From Alloascoidea africana (Eukaryota; Ascomycota; Alloascoideomycetes; Alloascoideales; Alloascoideaceae): 64,000 bases of DNA. Under the pieces are notes generated by a model. That model saw nothing but the letters and a program-made list of their open reading frames with translations, was not told the origin of the DNA and ran no database searches. Shown one piece after another: positions 54,680-64,000 of this stretch. The stretch lies in assembly GCA_030581615.1 (NCBI GenBank), contig JAKTTT010000064.1, positions 1-64,000 of the forward strand, read 5' to 3'. Made by a program: the position numbers and the translations under genes. The first letter of the stretch is position 1. Every line of letters begins with the position of its first letter.

Positions 54680-55213
54680 CTTCCGGTCAATGACAGTATC
54701 AATATTTTGTGTGAGGATAAGAACATTGATAATACAAGAGTAGAACAGGGAGGAAACCAGTCTATGGGATCATCATTGAATTAACTATTTGAACATAGAC
54801 AACAACACTATATATTATACTATTGTTGTTGATGGCGATAGATAGCCGTTGCCAAAAAAAGAGTTGACAGGACATGGCTCATGATAAGTGGGGGAAAAAT
54901 GCAAATGAAAAGCTTGGCATTAAAATTTATTGAGTCCAGACCAGACCCTAGATACAAAAAGGGTGCGGGAGAAAAAAGGTTAACTATGTTTAGGGAGAAT
55001 TCGGGGATTTGGATTCGATTGGATTGAACATTGAGCATTGAATTGATAAGATGTTTGTTTTTCCGTCTGTGATAAAAATAAAGTGGCTCCTTTTTTAGAC
55101 GCTGATTGTTGTTTGATACGGAAAATTGCCGGGGAAAAGGGAGGGATTTTCCCTTTCTTTGCAATCTGTCGTTTGGCGCTGATAACTAACCAGCGCCAGC
55201 ACCACCACCACTA

Positions 55214-55238
55214 GTGCTAATGCTAATGCTAATGCTAC
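55214..55238 (+). repeat. GCTAAT hexamer repeat
   Basis: About four perfect GCTAAT units. Confidence 0.85.
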
Positions 55239-55954
55239 AGAATGCCTTTTACTGAAATAAGCGAACACGTCCAACCTAGAATTACATACACAAGCAAGAG
55301 GGGTGGTGGTGGTATGGAGTTACCAATAACTTTTAACGAGCGAGATAGATAGGCAGAGAAACCCTATGCTATATTTCGATATACGAATTTTGGGACTAAA
55401 ATCTCAAAATCCTTTTCCCCTCTTCCTTTTCCATTTTCCTTTTCTTCACTATTTTTGATCAATTCTCAATCTGAATTTGAGGGAAAAAAAACTAGTACTT
55501 TTAAAGATAAGGTATGAAATTCATTGGGAATCGAATTAAGGTTTATGTTTGGACGGAGGAAGGGCCCTATATATTTTGCTGCCGAGCCATTTTTTTTTCT
55601 TAACAAAAACCCAATCAATCCAATCCAATCCAGTTGACAGCAACACACACACACACACAAATCAACGGAGAGAGGGAATAGTATGGGTGCTACTGGCAAC
55701 TAGAGCAAGGGACTATTAACATACCAAAAAGGTACTGATGTAAACGCGAATAAGAGTCCAAGTAGAGAAGAGTACAGCACAGCACAACACAATGCCATTT
55801 GACACTTTTATCAATTTTGGATTGCTAGTGGGAGATCGGTACAAATAAACCTTAGATAGGTACGAAACTCTTTTCCCTTCTCTCCTTATGAGCAAGAGGA
55901 ATTGGTGAAACGCTTAGAAACTCAGCCCGTGGGCTCTGAAAAGGAATGACGTTG

Positions 55955-55984
55955 TGAGTCTGAGTCTGAGTCTGAGTCTGAGTC
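55955..55984 (+). repeat. TGAGTC hexamer repeat
   Basis: Five perfect TGAGTC units. TGAGTC resembles the TGACTC core of Gcn4/AP-1 sites without matching it, so a regulatory role is uncertain. Confidence 0.85.
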
Positions 55985-56414
55985 CTCACAAATAGTCCGT
56001 GGTTGCTCGAACCTCATATTATAATAGTAATGCCCATCCGCACCCGCGTCCGCCCGGGCAGTGCCAAGCCCAGGGGCCCGTTCCCTGCAGCTGTTGCCCG
56101 GGCTCCGCGCTCCTCCAGCCGGCCCGCGTGCGCGTCGCCAAGCGTCGCCAAGCGCAGCCAAGCCCCGCCAAGCCCCGCCAAGCCCCGCCGGATCTCTTAG
56201 CGGGCGCGCAGCGGGCTCCCCGGCAACGCCCCCGGCAACACTCCCGCCTGCAGCGCCAAGCGCCGCCTGCGTGCACCCACAATCCCTGCAGCGGATCAAC
56301 CCTGGCCCCAAACCGATGCCTTCCGCAGAGCTCTCGGCTCGCTAGGAGGGAGAGACAGAGCGCTGGGGAGCCCAGCTGGCCCAGACGGCCTGGCTGGCAC
56401 GGTACTGGGGCCTT

Positions 56415-56452
56415 GTCTGGGACCTCGTCTGGGACCTCGTCTGGGACCTGGC
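56415..56452 (+). repeat. TCTGGGACCTCG tandem in the NRG1-like promoter
   Basis: Three 12-base units in the GC-rich island upstream of the NRG1-like gene. A second tandem based on GCCAAGC lies at about 56132-56190. Confidence 0.7.
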
Positions 56453-56582
56453 CGGGGCTCGAGCGAGAGAGCACGGCCAGCAACGGGACAGCAGCCAGAG
56501 GCCACGGGATTGCGCCAAGCATGCTAAGGCTTTCGACCTGCAGCGCGCCGAGCCCGGATTGCCGGTAGTGGCCCCTCCAGCT

Positions 56583-56588
56583 TATAAA
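56583..56588 (+). promoter_or_regulatory. TATA box of the NRG1-like gene
   Basis: TATAAA directly after the GC-rich island, about 150 bases before the ATG at 56739. It supports that start over a longer open frame that reaches back to 56559 without an ATG. Confidence 0.55.
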
Positions 56589-56738
56589 GACGCTCTTTCC
56601 CTTCTTTTCTCTCCTCTCCTCTTCTCTTCCCTTCTGCTTTGTCTCCACGCCCCGTTGCCTTCCTTCTTGTCCCTGCTCCCACCAGCTAGGGCCTCCCGGT
56701 GTCTCCCAACAGCCCCCAGCCATCGTCTCCTGGTCCCA

Positions 56739-58013
56739 ATGTCCACCGTGTCCGTGTCCGTGTCTGCCGTAACCGCTGAGCCTCTCCCAGACTCTCCGTC
56801 CCACCGCAGAATAGCTCTGCCTCCTCTGAGCGAGCTGCTAACCGCCAAATCCCCTACTTCGAGAACTTCTCAGGCCACTCCCAAAACAACCCCTACCCCT
56901 ACCCCAGTCTCCATCCCCATCCCTATCCCAACCTCCATGCCGTCCTCCACTTGCTTTACCCAACCATCTCCCATTCTCCCCACCACCACCAAAACTACTA
57001 CAACCCCAAACCTGAGTTACCTCACAACAGCCTCCTACCTGCTCCCCGTGGGACTAAACCAGGGTTATCCTTCTCCCCCATCCTCCGATTGTGGCTCAAC
57101 TAGAGGATCTCTATCCGAACCCTCAAAGGCTCATGCTCAAACTCATACTCATACTCATGCTCATACTCAAACCCTTGGCCCTCCTACACATACCCAGCTA
57201 ATGGCCACTTCTCCTCCAGGCTACCACCAGCAACAAGGCTTTTACACAGCGGGGACCCCCATACCCGTGGCTTTAACCTCAGCAGACGGAATCCCAATCA
57301 TATCTCATGCAATCCCAATCCAGTTCACAACGGCCCCTCCTACTACCGCCGGCGCTGCCACCACAACTTATGTTCTAAACCCTACTCAAAGTGCAATTCC
57401 ATTATTACAGCAACGAACTTCCACAACAAGCAGTACAAACCCTCAGAATTATCGGTTAACAAGTCAATCTCCTCTGTTAACTTTCCCTTATTCAACACAT
57501 GCAATGCCATCTCCCTTTTTGTTTACTACAAGTCCTAATCTGGCCCCTTATGGCCCCCCGCAAGCAAACAGTTCTGCTTCTTCACCAGTTCTACCCCCAA
57601 CAGAACCCCAACAGCAGCAGCAGCAACAACCTCAACAGGAACAGCAAGAAGAGCAACCGCAACTACAACGACGGTCACAGAAACAGCACCACCAGAGAAA
57701 GTCTAGTGGTGGCACCTGTACCAGGAAATATATATGTAACACCTGCCGGAAAACTTTCACAACCTCAGGCCATCTAGCAAGACATTCACGGATACACACT
57801 GGTGAAAGAAGATATGTGTGTCCTCATGAAGAATGTGATGCCCGGTTCTCAAGACAAGACAATTGTATGCAACACTATCGGACCCATTTTAATTGTAAAT
57901 CGAGGAAAAAACCAAGAGTAGGAACCACTACCAGTAATGTTCAAAACATAAAGAAGCAGGAAAGAGAAATAAAACCAGAATCAAACCTTGTCTCGATCGG
58001 AGAAAAAGCGTGA
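56739..58013 (+). CDS. NRG1: Nrg1-type C2H2 zinc finger repressor
   Basis: Nrg1 proteins repress glucose-controlled and filament-specific genes through Tup1-Ssn6. The 424-residue protein begins MSTVSVSVSAVTAEPLPD, then RIALPPLSELL, a short motif common near the start of fungal regulators. A long Pro/Thr/Ser-rich region follows with THTHTHAHTQT and a poly-Gln run (about 290-310). Two adjacent C2H2 fingers lie at about residues 331-383: YICNTCRKTFTTSGHLARH with RIHTGE linker, and YVCPHEECDARFSRQDNC followed by MQHYRTH. The TSGHLARHxRIHTGE and FSRxDNCxQHYRTH combination is that of Nrg1/Nrg2. The basic tail (CKSRKKPR) may help nuclear import. Assignment to Nrg1 rather than another two-finger regulator is likely, not certain. 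Confidence 0.85.
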   Translation: MSTVSVSVSAVTAEPLPDSPSHRRIALPPLSELLTAKSPTSRTSQATPKTTPTPTPVSIPIPIPTSMPSSTCFTQPSPILPTTTKTTTTPNLSYLTTASYLLPVGLNQGYPSPPSSDCGSTRGSLSEPSKAHAQTHTHTHAHTQTLGPPTHTQLMATSPPGYHQQQGFYTAGTPIPVALTSADGIPIISHAIPIQFTTAPPTTAGAATTTYVLNPTQSAIPLLQQRTSTTSSTNPQNYRLTSQSPLLTFPYSTHAMPSPFLFTTSPNLAPYGPPQANSSASSPVLPPTEPQQQQQQQPQQEQQEEQPQLQRRSQKQHHQRKSSGGTCTRKYICNTCRKTFTTSGHLARHSRIHTGERRYVCPHEECDARFSRQDNCMQHYRTHFNCKSRKKPRVGTTTSNVQNIKKQEREIKPESNLVSIGEKA

Positions 58014-59743
58014 AAACTTGAACCCCATTATAAAGACCGGATATATATATTATTACGTATTTTCTCTTTTTAACCTGTTGGTAAACTATTTTATTATTTA
58101 TATTTGCTCATTTTCTTTTTGGGGTTTTCGGGAATTTATTCATAAAGTACTTGATGTCTCTCTTTTTGTTTCCTTTCATATATGACTTTTTTATATTTTT
58201 ATTATTGATATGATATGTTTTTTCCAAGTGGCATCATAGAAATTCTGTACTTTTTTTTTTTATAATTTCAAAATCTGTGCATTATTTGATTATTTTGTGA
58301 CTATAATATACTTACAAAAAATTCCGAATGTTTACTACGTTTCATTCATAGGTTGTGTGAATTTTAACTTTATGAAACCCTGTTTTGTTGGTTTTGGCTT
58401 GGCTTGGCTTGTTCTCCACGTTGTTACATCAATTGTCAATTGAAATCGATTGTTGGGAAACGTCGAGATCAAGAGTGTTTGTTTATTTGGTCTTGTTGAC
58501 ATGAAAACTTCTGTGTTCTACACACACTATCATTCAAATTACATCGAGAGAGACAGAACAAAAATTGAAGATGTTGCGGAATACCCTATGAATCAATTTT
58601 GGCTCAAGTAAAAGAGAATAATATTGGTCGAGGATCATTCTTGACATTGATGATGAACAAGTTTTCTTTTTCTAATATGTTGCTTGGATCAGGAAACACT
58701 AAAAAGTTATGAATATACAACAATGTGTAGTCAATCATCCGCGCCGCCTTTGCGTTATAAGTGGATGGGCTGATTATTCCATTATGATTGACTAAATTTA
58801 GCACTTAGATGGGATGGCCCAGAATAGGACAAGATATCGAAGGTTAGTAGTGATTTGATAATGCCTCCCAAAATTTGGGTCTCTTGAAAACAGTAACTGA
58901 TATCCAAGCTCTCTCTGTCCATCGATCTGACTAAATTAAAGAACAAAATCTATCCAGATCAGAGCAGCTTCTCAACATCAATTTATACTGATATTGATCA
59001 AATTGCAAAAAGAGACTCGGTCTTTTATGCATGAGGCCAATGGCGTTGAGAACATACATGACATTACAAGGCCATTGAATTACTTTGCAAGCACCAAAGG
59101 ATCAAGAATAGATCAATATAGAAAGGAGAAATTCTTGGGAATTCTCGGGGTCTACCTAATCAAAAGCATGGCGATGAGTAGTAGATAGCTAAGGAATGGC
59201 GGGACAATCATGGAGGATCGTCAAGTTCGGCTACTACACTGATCAGTCGATGGCTTGTAGTAATGGCGGAAAGCAATGACATAGCTCTTGAACATGTACA
59301 CAAGATGTAGAAATATCAGGCGATTCCGATGATGTTCAGAATCTCTTTTGTAACTAGGATATAACGATTGGACAAGCCAACCTCATATTAACCCTCCTCA
59401 CCAGAAGTTTGCACGTCACACTTCTCTTAAAGCATAACATGAACATGAACTACACAGTACAAAATAGCTCGGCACCTGTTTGGATCATAGCATACATTTA
59501 TTCATTCACAGTATATGTGTGTGTATAGCACGGCAATTCTAGGCAAATCATTCAATTAAAAGAACCAAACAAATAACAAAAAAAAAAAAATGAATGAAAA
59601 AGAAAAAGAAAAAGGAAGTATCAAAGGTTTTCTAAAATATTTACAACAAATTTCTTTTTTCTTCTCTTTTCTCTTCTTCTCCTTTCTTTTTATATTTTTA
59701 TTTTGTTTCTCTTTGTTTGTTTGCTCACCATGACCACTTTGCA
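58014..59743. other. Convergent intergenic region, 1.7 kb
   Basis: Between the 3' ends of the NRG1-like gene (plus) and TIM50 (minus). T-rich on the left, A-rich homopolymers on the right. Open stretches at 58604-58804 (minus) and 58994-59188 (plus) look somewhat protein-like but have no supported start or family. Confidence 0.45.
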
Positions 59744-61330
59744 CTATTTACCAGCTGTAGTCTGCTGACCTGAAGCAGCTAAAGCCAAAGCCGCTTTTTG
59801 ATCCTTTTCTGCTTGTTCTAAAGAGGCAGGATCTATAGTTGGCATTCCTTCAGTGACCAATTTGTTCAGCGTTAATTTCTGATTACCAAGTACCTGTTTC
59901 TGCCTTTCTTCTTCTTCTTTCATCAATTTAGCACCATTCTCTTGAAGATACTTGTTAAATTCAAGATAGGATTTTTGTGCCTCTTCCCGAAGCAAATCAA
60001 TAGGCATCTTGGGAGGTCCTCGATGCATGGGCTTGACTCCCAAAAATGATGCAGCCCAATCTCCTTTCCGTGCCTTTTCATAACTCTCTTCAAATCGTTT
60101 ACGGACAAGAGCCTCTCTTCGTGCATACTCATCGGGAATGTATAAATCTTTATAAGATTTGAGAACAGGTCGAACATCTTTCACATTCTGGTATGATAAC
60201 CATTCAAGAAATGGAATAAGCTTAACCAATTCTTTATCCCGCGTCCCCTTCCATGGCTCCATCTGTATAGCATTATCCGGTTGCATGCTGAAAGTTTCTG
60301 GATCCGTCTCCACAATGACAATCTTTGCCAAATCTCGATTCATCAATGACAAGTCCTTGATCAGTTTACCATCTTCGTATCTTGTAGACTCTCTGAATAG
60401 AAAATGCGAAATGTATGCATGGAAGGGATCCAACTTGTCAATGATCTTCATCGAATAATCCATGGGACTGGATGAAAAAATAACAATTTCGTAAAACTGT
60501 GATAGATACGCAAGAAAGTAATCGACACCAGGCCTTTTTGCTGTTCTCCATCCATGCTCTCTAGTCCACTCAGAATAGGCCAGTAGTTGTTCCATACCCA
60601 GAACAAGAGTTAAAGGACGACGATAGGGTTCAGGTGGAGGTGGTGGTAACAGGTCATCAAAAGCTGGTTCTGTGAAAATGCCAAATGTCGAATTTGCTCT
60701 TACTTTAAACCTTTTCCACAAAGAAGATGGTGAATATCCTTCAGGAATATTGGGATGCGCTTTGGCTTCTTCTTCATTATCCCAATCTCTAGCAAGATAA
60801 AATCCAGCGCCCAAAATCGCTCCAAAGCCAGCAATATATGACAATTTTGCAGTCTTTTCACGTCTGATTTCTGTGCTTGAAACGTGTCTACGCCTTCTGC
60901 TTTTTTTCTTCTCTCCAGATTCCGAAGTAGCTTCTTCCTTTCCTTCGGATTTGATCTCCCCTTCCTCTGCTGCTGCTTTTGCGGCCTCAATTCTCGCCCG
61001 ACTGGCCTCCTTTGGGTCCATCCCGACTTGTTCCATGAGATCCTCAGTTAAAAGAGACGAAGGTTGACCCAAGTCTGGGCCTTGTTTGCTTTCCGTCTCT
61101 GGACCATTGCCACTTTTACTGCTATTAGCAGTGGTGTTTGCATTGGGATCCTTCTCTTTTTCACTTGCAAACCACCTCCTTGTTGAGCTACTTCCTAGTG
61201 TGGATCTCCCATTCAGCAAACTCCTGCTGCCCGCAATTGCTGGCCTTGTTGTTACCGCTAATGATACATTGGATAATCCACCCTGTTGCAAAACACGAGT
61301 CGCCACCGTAAACGCCCTACGCGACAACAT
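59744..61330 (-). CDS. TIM50: Tim50 subunit of the TIM23 translocase
   Basis: Tim50 receives presequence proteins from the TOM complex in the intermembrane space and passes them to TIM23. The 528-residue protein starts at ATG 61330 with a presequence (MLSRRAFTVATRVLQQGG); the frame is open to 61384 but only a GTG lies there. An acidic/basic matrix segment is followed by one membrane segment (about 178-195, LSYIAGFGAILGAGFYLA). The FCP1-like domain comes next: PYRRPLTLVLGMEQLLAYSE, WTREHGWRTAKRPGVDYFLA and MEPWKGTRDKELVKLIPFLE. The catalytic DxDx(T/V) of true phosphatases is absent, as in all Tim50. The C-terminal extension after about residue 400 is longer than in baker's yeast and rich in Glu and Lys. 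Confidence 0.94.
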   Translation of the reverse strand: MLSRRAFTVATRVLQQGGLSNVSLAVTTRPAIAGSRSLLNGRSTLGSSSTRRWFASEKEKDPNANTTANSSKSGNGPETESKQGPDLGQPSSLLTEDLMEQVGMDPKEASRARIEAAKAAAEEGEIKSEGKEEATSESGEKKKSRRRRHVSSTEIRREKTAKLSYIAGFGAILGAGFYLARDWDNEEEAKAHPNIPEGYSPSSLWKRFKVRANSTFGIFTEPAFDDLLPPPPPEPYRRPLTLVLGMEQLLAYSEWTREHGWRTAKRPGVDYFLAYLSQFYEIVIFSSSPMDYSMKIIDKLDPFHAYISHFLFRESTRYEDGKLIKDLSLMNRDLAKIVIVETDPETFSMQPDNAIQMEPWKGTRDKELVKLIPFLEWLSYQNVKDVRPVLKSYKDLYIPDEYARREALVRKRFEESYEKARKGDWAASFLGVKPMHRGPPKMPIDLLREEAQKSYLEFNKYLQENGAKLMKEEEERQKQVLGNQKLTLNKLVTEGMPTIDPASLEQAEKDQKAALALAASGQQTTAGK

Positions 61331-62588
61331 TATGCTTATTGTATATCTTGTTGATTGATCGTGGTTGGCTTTTCTCGCTCGCACAACTCTTCTTCTATGC
61401 TTAATACAGTATTCAAAGAATTTTTCAATAGCGGTGGGGTGAGGAGAAAGAACTACACCCGTGCACCCTCCCTCCTCTAAAAGACATTATATATTATGTC
61501 ATTGAACAGATAATGGCCTGGCTTAATTACTGACCAAGTAGAAAGAGATTTTGTATACAATGATATTACATTTAAGTAGATATGAAAATGCTTTTTGTAG
61601 AAAGTTGGGGGGTAACGGATAACTTGGGAAAATGATGGCTCTTGTTGTGATCATTCATTCATCCAACCAGATGTTGTCATTTGCCGGTGGTAGTTTCGGT
61701 AAGTTTTTAAAAACATGGATAGGATAGAGAAGAACTACAACAAACAGACAAACTGTTATTTGAGATAATCAATGGAGTCAAGAGAATGATTGTTGCGGTT
61801 CTTGATCGACCCGAGCCGTAATCCTTTCTTCTTTATCATTAAGCCCTTGTTGCATTGGTTTACTATCTAGGCCAAGCCAGGAAATACTAACAAAGTTAAA
61901 CGTTTAAACAAATATGAATCACCGTGTGCTTGTTCTCTAATTTACCAGAACTGACCAAGTCGGAGAAAAAAACGATATGATAATGGCTGGGCAGTCAATG
62001 AGGATAATAAGGTTACGTTAGCCGTTTATAATCCTAGCGCTGAGGTCCAAAAAGTGCTGCGAGAACCCTTTAGAGTAAAGCAAAAAACAAAATGAGAAGG
62101 GCGAGAATCTACGACTGGACATATGTTTATAAGCGAATTAAACTGTTGAGAGGAAAAAAAGAACGAAGTTTATTAATCTTGACATGATCTAGAAAATAGT
62201 GTTCAGGTGAGACACAAACAGACAGACCGTACTGGATACGAGATGCCTTAATCATCATGTTTACTTTTTAAGGGCTCATAATAGTCATCACAACACGATT
62301 TTCTTTTATGTTAGTCAATTATCAGATCTAGATTACATGTAGAAAAGAAACCGCTTATTGCCTTTGTTCTAACAAATGGCTCGGGTCAAAAGTGATGTTT
62401 CGGCTCGCTTCACTTTGGCCCCAAAAAAATGGATGTGATGCGCTTTTTTTTCTTCCTTGTGTTTTAACCTTTTTCTTGAGTGATGATCCGTATACAAATT
62501 TAAATATTTTTCCATTATTTAAATACTGAAACGTTTTCTCTGTAATCCTCTCCTTTAATATCCATCTGTTTTCCAAAACATTCACACA
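61331..62588. other. Divergent intergenic region of TIM50 and the 62589 gene
   Basis: 1.26 kb upstream of both genes. Near TIM50 it carries the ACACCCGTGCACCC element. No further gene is seen. Confidence 0.5.
61455..61468 (+). promoter_or_regulatory. ACACCCGTGCACCC element, Rap1-like
   Basis: About 125 bases before the TIM50 ATG. It shares 13 of 14 bases with the element before the BED gene (36837-36850) and its core with the tandem before CDC4. Confidence 0.45.
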
Positions 62589-63260
62589 ATGTCTACAACT
62601 GATAACTCTTCTTTCCAGACGGCGCTTGCCAGATTTCATAAAGTCGCACTTACTTTTTCCCAAGAATGCCTCATTACAGAAATGCAGGGAGAAAGACGAG
62701 AGATAATAAAATCTTATCGAAGACTTAGAGATACACTGACTTCGGGCAAAGATATAATAGAGGCCCTGACAGGGAAGAATTTGTTGGATATGGATCTGGA
62801 GTCAATCACCAATGAAAAGGAGAGATTAATGATTAAGGACATTACCGATTTAAATCAGGTTATTGTTACAAAACTAGCAGAACTCGGGACCGCTTCTCCT
62901 GTTCCAGAAAAGCCCACTGTTTTCACCTCTTATTCAGCACAGTACGACCAATTCCATCCCTTCCCTTCTCCAAGTTATCATCCCGATTCTCTACCAAACA
63001 AGAACCAACCTATAGAGGTGAAAACACCCCCAAATGTTTCTCCAATGGCTTCGCGACATTCATCAACTACAAAGCTACGTGAATATTTTGAAACAGATAA
63101 TCAAAATCCTCGTTCAATTGCCTCGTCTGGTCGTTCTTCGGGCTCAAATACTCCTTCTCAATTGCAAAGGTCTAGATCAAAAATGATGATAAACGATCTA
63201 ATGTCGAGATTACACATGGAACGAACAAGGAGAACTCCGGAATATGCTACCGAGCGTTAG
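62589..63260 (+). CDS. Small unknown protein with helical N-terminus
   Basis: 223 residues with ATG at 62589. The first 100 residues look helical with heptad-like spacing (ALARFHKVALTFSQE, GERREIIKSYRRLRDTL, LDMDLESITNEKERLMIKDI). The rest is rich in Ser, Pro, Arg and Asn, with a second short basic helix near the end (SKMMINDLMSRLHMERTRR). No signal peptide or membrane segment. The family is not recognised. Such a layout (N-terminal coiled coil, disordered tail) is seen in small complex subunits, but no role is proposed. Confidence 0.7.
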   Translation: MSTTDNSSFQTALARFHKVALTFSQECLITEMQGERREIIKSYRRLRDTLTSGKDIIEALTGKNLLDMDLESITNEKERLMIKDITDLNQVIVTKLAELGTASPVPEKPTVFTSYSAQYDQFHPFPSPSYHPDSLPNKNQPIEVKTPPNVSPMASRHSSTTKLREYFETDNQNPRSIASSGRSSGSNTPSQLQRSRSKMMINDLMSRLHMERTRRTPEYATER

Positions 63261-64000
63261 TCTATTCAGAGATATAAAAATTCTAGTGAATAATATATAA
63301 GGAGTTTCCCAATCTCAGGATTGGGACTCTCCAAATGAATTTTCTCTTCAATCATGCGACGCGTCTGAATGCGTTAGAAAACTGTTTTCTTTTGTAGACC
63401 AATTATAAGATGTAATTTAGACCAAATATAAGTTAACAATTCTTCTGTGAAAACTCGAATGGCAAGATTTCAACAGTCCAACCTCATATCAGAAAATATG
63501 ATCAAGTTGAGTGAAGCCAAGGTAACATCCTCTCAGATGCTCACCATTCAAGTCTGGCGGGCTCACAAAAATTTAAAAATGGCCCTAAAATAGTATAGAT
63601 TCAAAAGTTGATACAAATGCCCTGTACCATATCATACCAGAGCTCTTACCTGTATCTCTTGCATTTAAGTTGCCTTAGTTTGGATCACAACAAGGATGAT
63701 TCATCTTTAATTTGGATTTCAGATGCTTTGGCATATATTAGGTTTGTTCAATAAATGCAGTTCTGTCTGATGCATGGATGTTTCAACATAGGGCCCAACC
63801 CGATGAGTGTAAAATTCATCATGAGTAATTTCCTATTTTGGAATGACTAGTGAAGAAATTAGAACACCCACTCAATCACTCAAAAGGTTTCATCCTGTGG
63901 ATACCAACAACTATAGTCAAACACAATGGGTAAGCCGAAACATAGATGTTTAGGAACAGATATACCGTTCTGTTGAAACGTAAAATTCCAATGGTTATAT
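63261..64000. other. Right-end region without a gene
   Basis: 740 bases after the 62589 gene, AT-rich, with no long frame and no recognised RNA gene. Confidence 0.5.

Larger units (their letters stand above)
52433..56738. other. Gene-free stretch of 4.3 kb between RHO1 and the NRG1-like gene
   Basis: No supported gene on either strand. The left part is AT-rich with long T runs; several 5-6 base tandem repeats lie between 53738 and 55984; 56040-56560 is a GC-rich island forming the promoter of the NRG1-like gene. A 92-codon frame at 54032-54310 (minus) is mostly repeat and was not accepted. Confidence 0.5.

Noticed and set aside
58604-58804. Protein-like open stretch on the minus strand downstream of the NRG1-like gene
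   Set aside because: No ATG at its start, no recognised family, and no splice signals that join it to another exon.

Overview
The window looks like nuclear DNA of a budding yeast (Saccharomycotina) outside the Saccharomycetaceae. Most sequence is AT-rich. Genes carry short introns with GTAAGN/GTATGN donors and CTAAC/TACTAAC branch points. Orthologues of typically yeast genes (WWM1, PKR1, ANP1, MOH1, COR1, KU70) sit beside genes absent from baker's yeast: a mitochondrial stomatin-like protein, an ASH1-type SET methyltransferase and a multi-BED zinc finger protein. CTG encodes an invariant leucine in RHO1 (52055-52057), which argues against a CUG-Ser clade species. Intron-bearing genes, long gene-free gaps and non-Saccharomycetaceae genes fit an early-branching lineage such as the Dipodascomycetes; this placement is inference.

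Layout. 1-2240 has no intact gene, but a very decayed stretch may be a copia-type fossil. 2241-10052 holds a GPI-type cell-wall protein, KU70 (five exons) and STU1/CLASP. 10533-20408 holds two long Ser-rich proteins I cannot name, flanking mitochondrial MDH1. 21711-29557 holds PKR1, a small protein with a defective WW domain, WWM1, CDC4 and a mitochondrial SLP2-type stomatin. 30629-38965 holds a second GPI-type protein, COR1, the BED zinc finger gene and the SET gene (four exons). 41616-52432 holds ANP1, MOH1 (three exons), two small unknown proteins that look like distant paralogues 3.7 kb apart, and RHO1 with a 569-base intron in its 5' leader. After a 4.3 kb gene-free stretch rich in 5-6 base tandem repeats come an NRG1-like zinc finger gene, TIM50 and a small unknown gene.

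Shared themes are mitochondrial function (MDH1, SLP2, COR1, TIM50), cell wall and polarity (two GPI proteins, ANP1, RHO1), and chromosome or cell-cycle control (KU70, STU1, CDC4, SET, BED). They do not form an operon or an obvious cluster. Several regulatory genes (CDC4, BED, RHO1, NRG1-like) have strongly GC-rich promoter islands in an otherwise AT-rich region. Three promoters share a Rap1-like ACACCCGTGC motif. Exon structures were worked out by hand from splice signals, reading-frame continuity and remembered family sequences; none was checked by a search.
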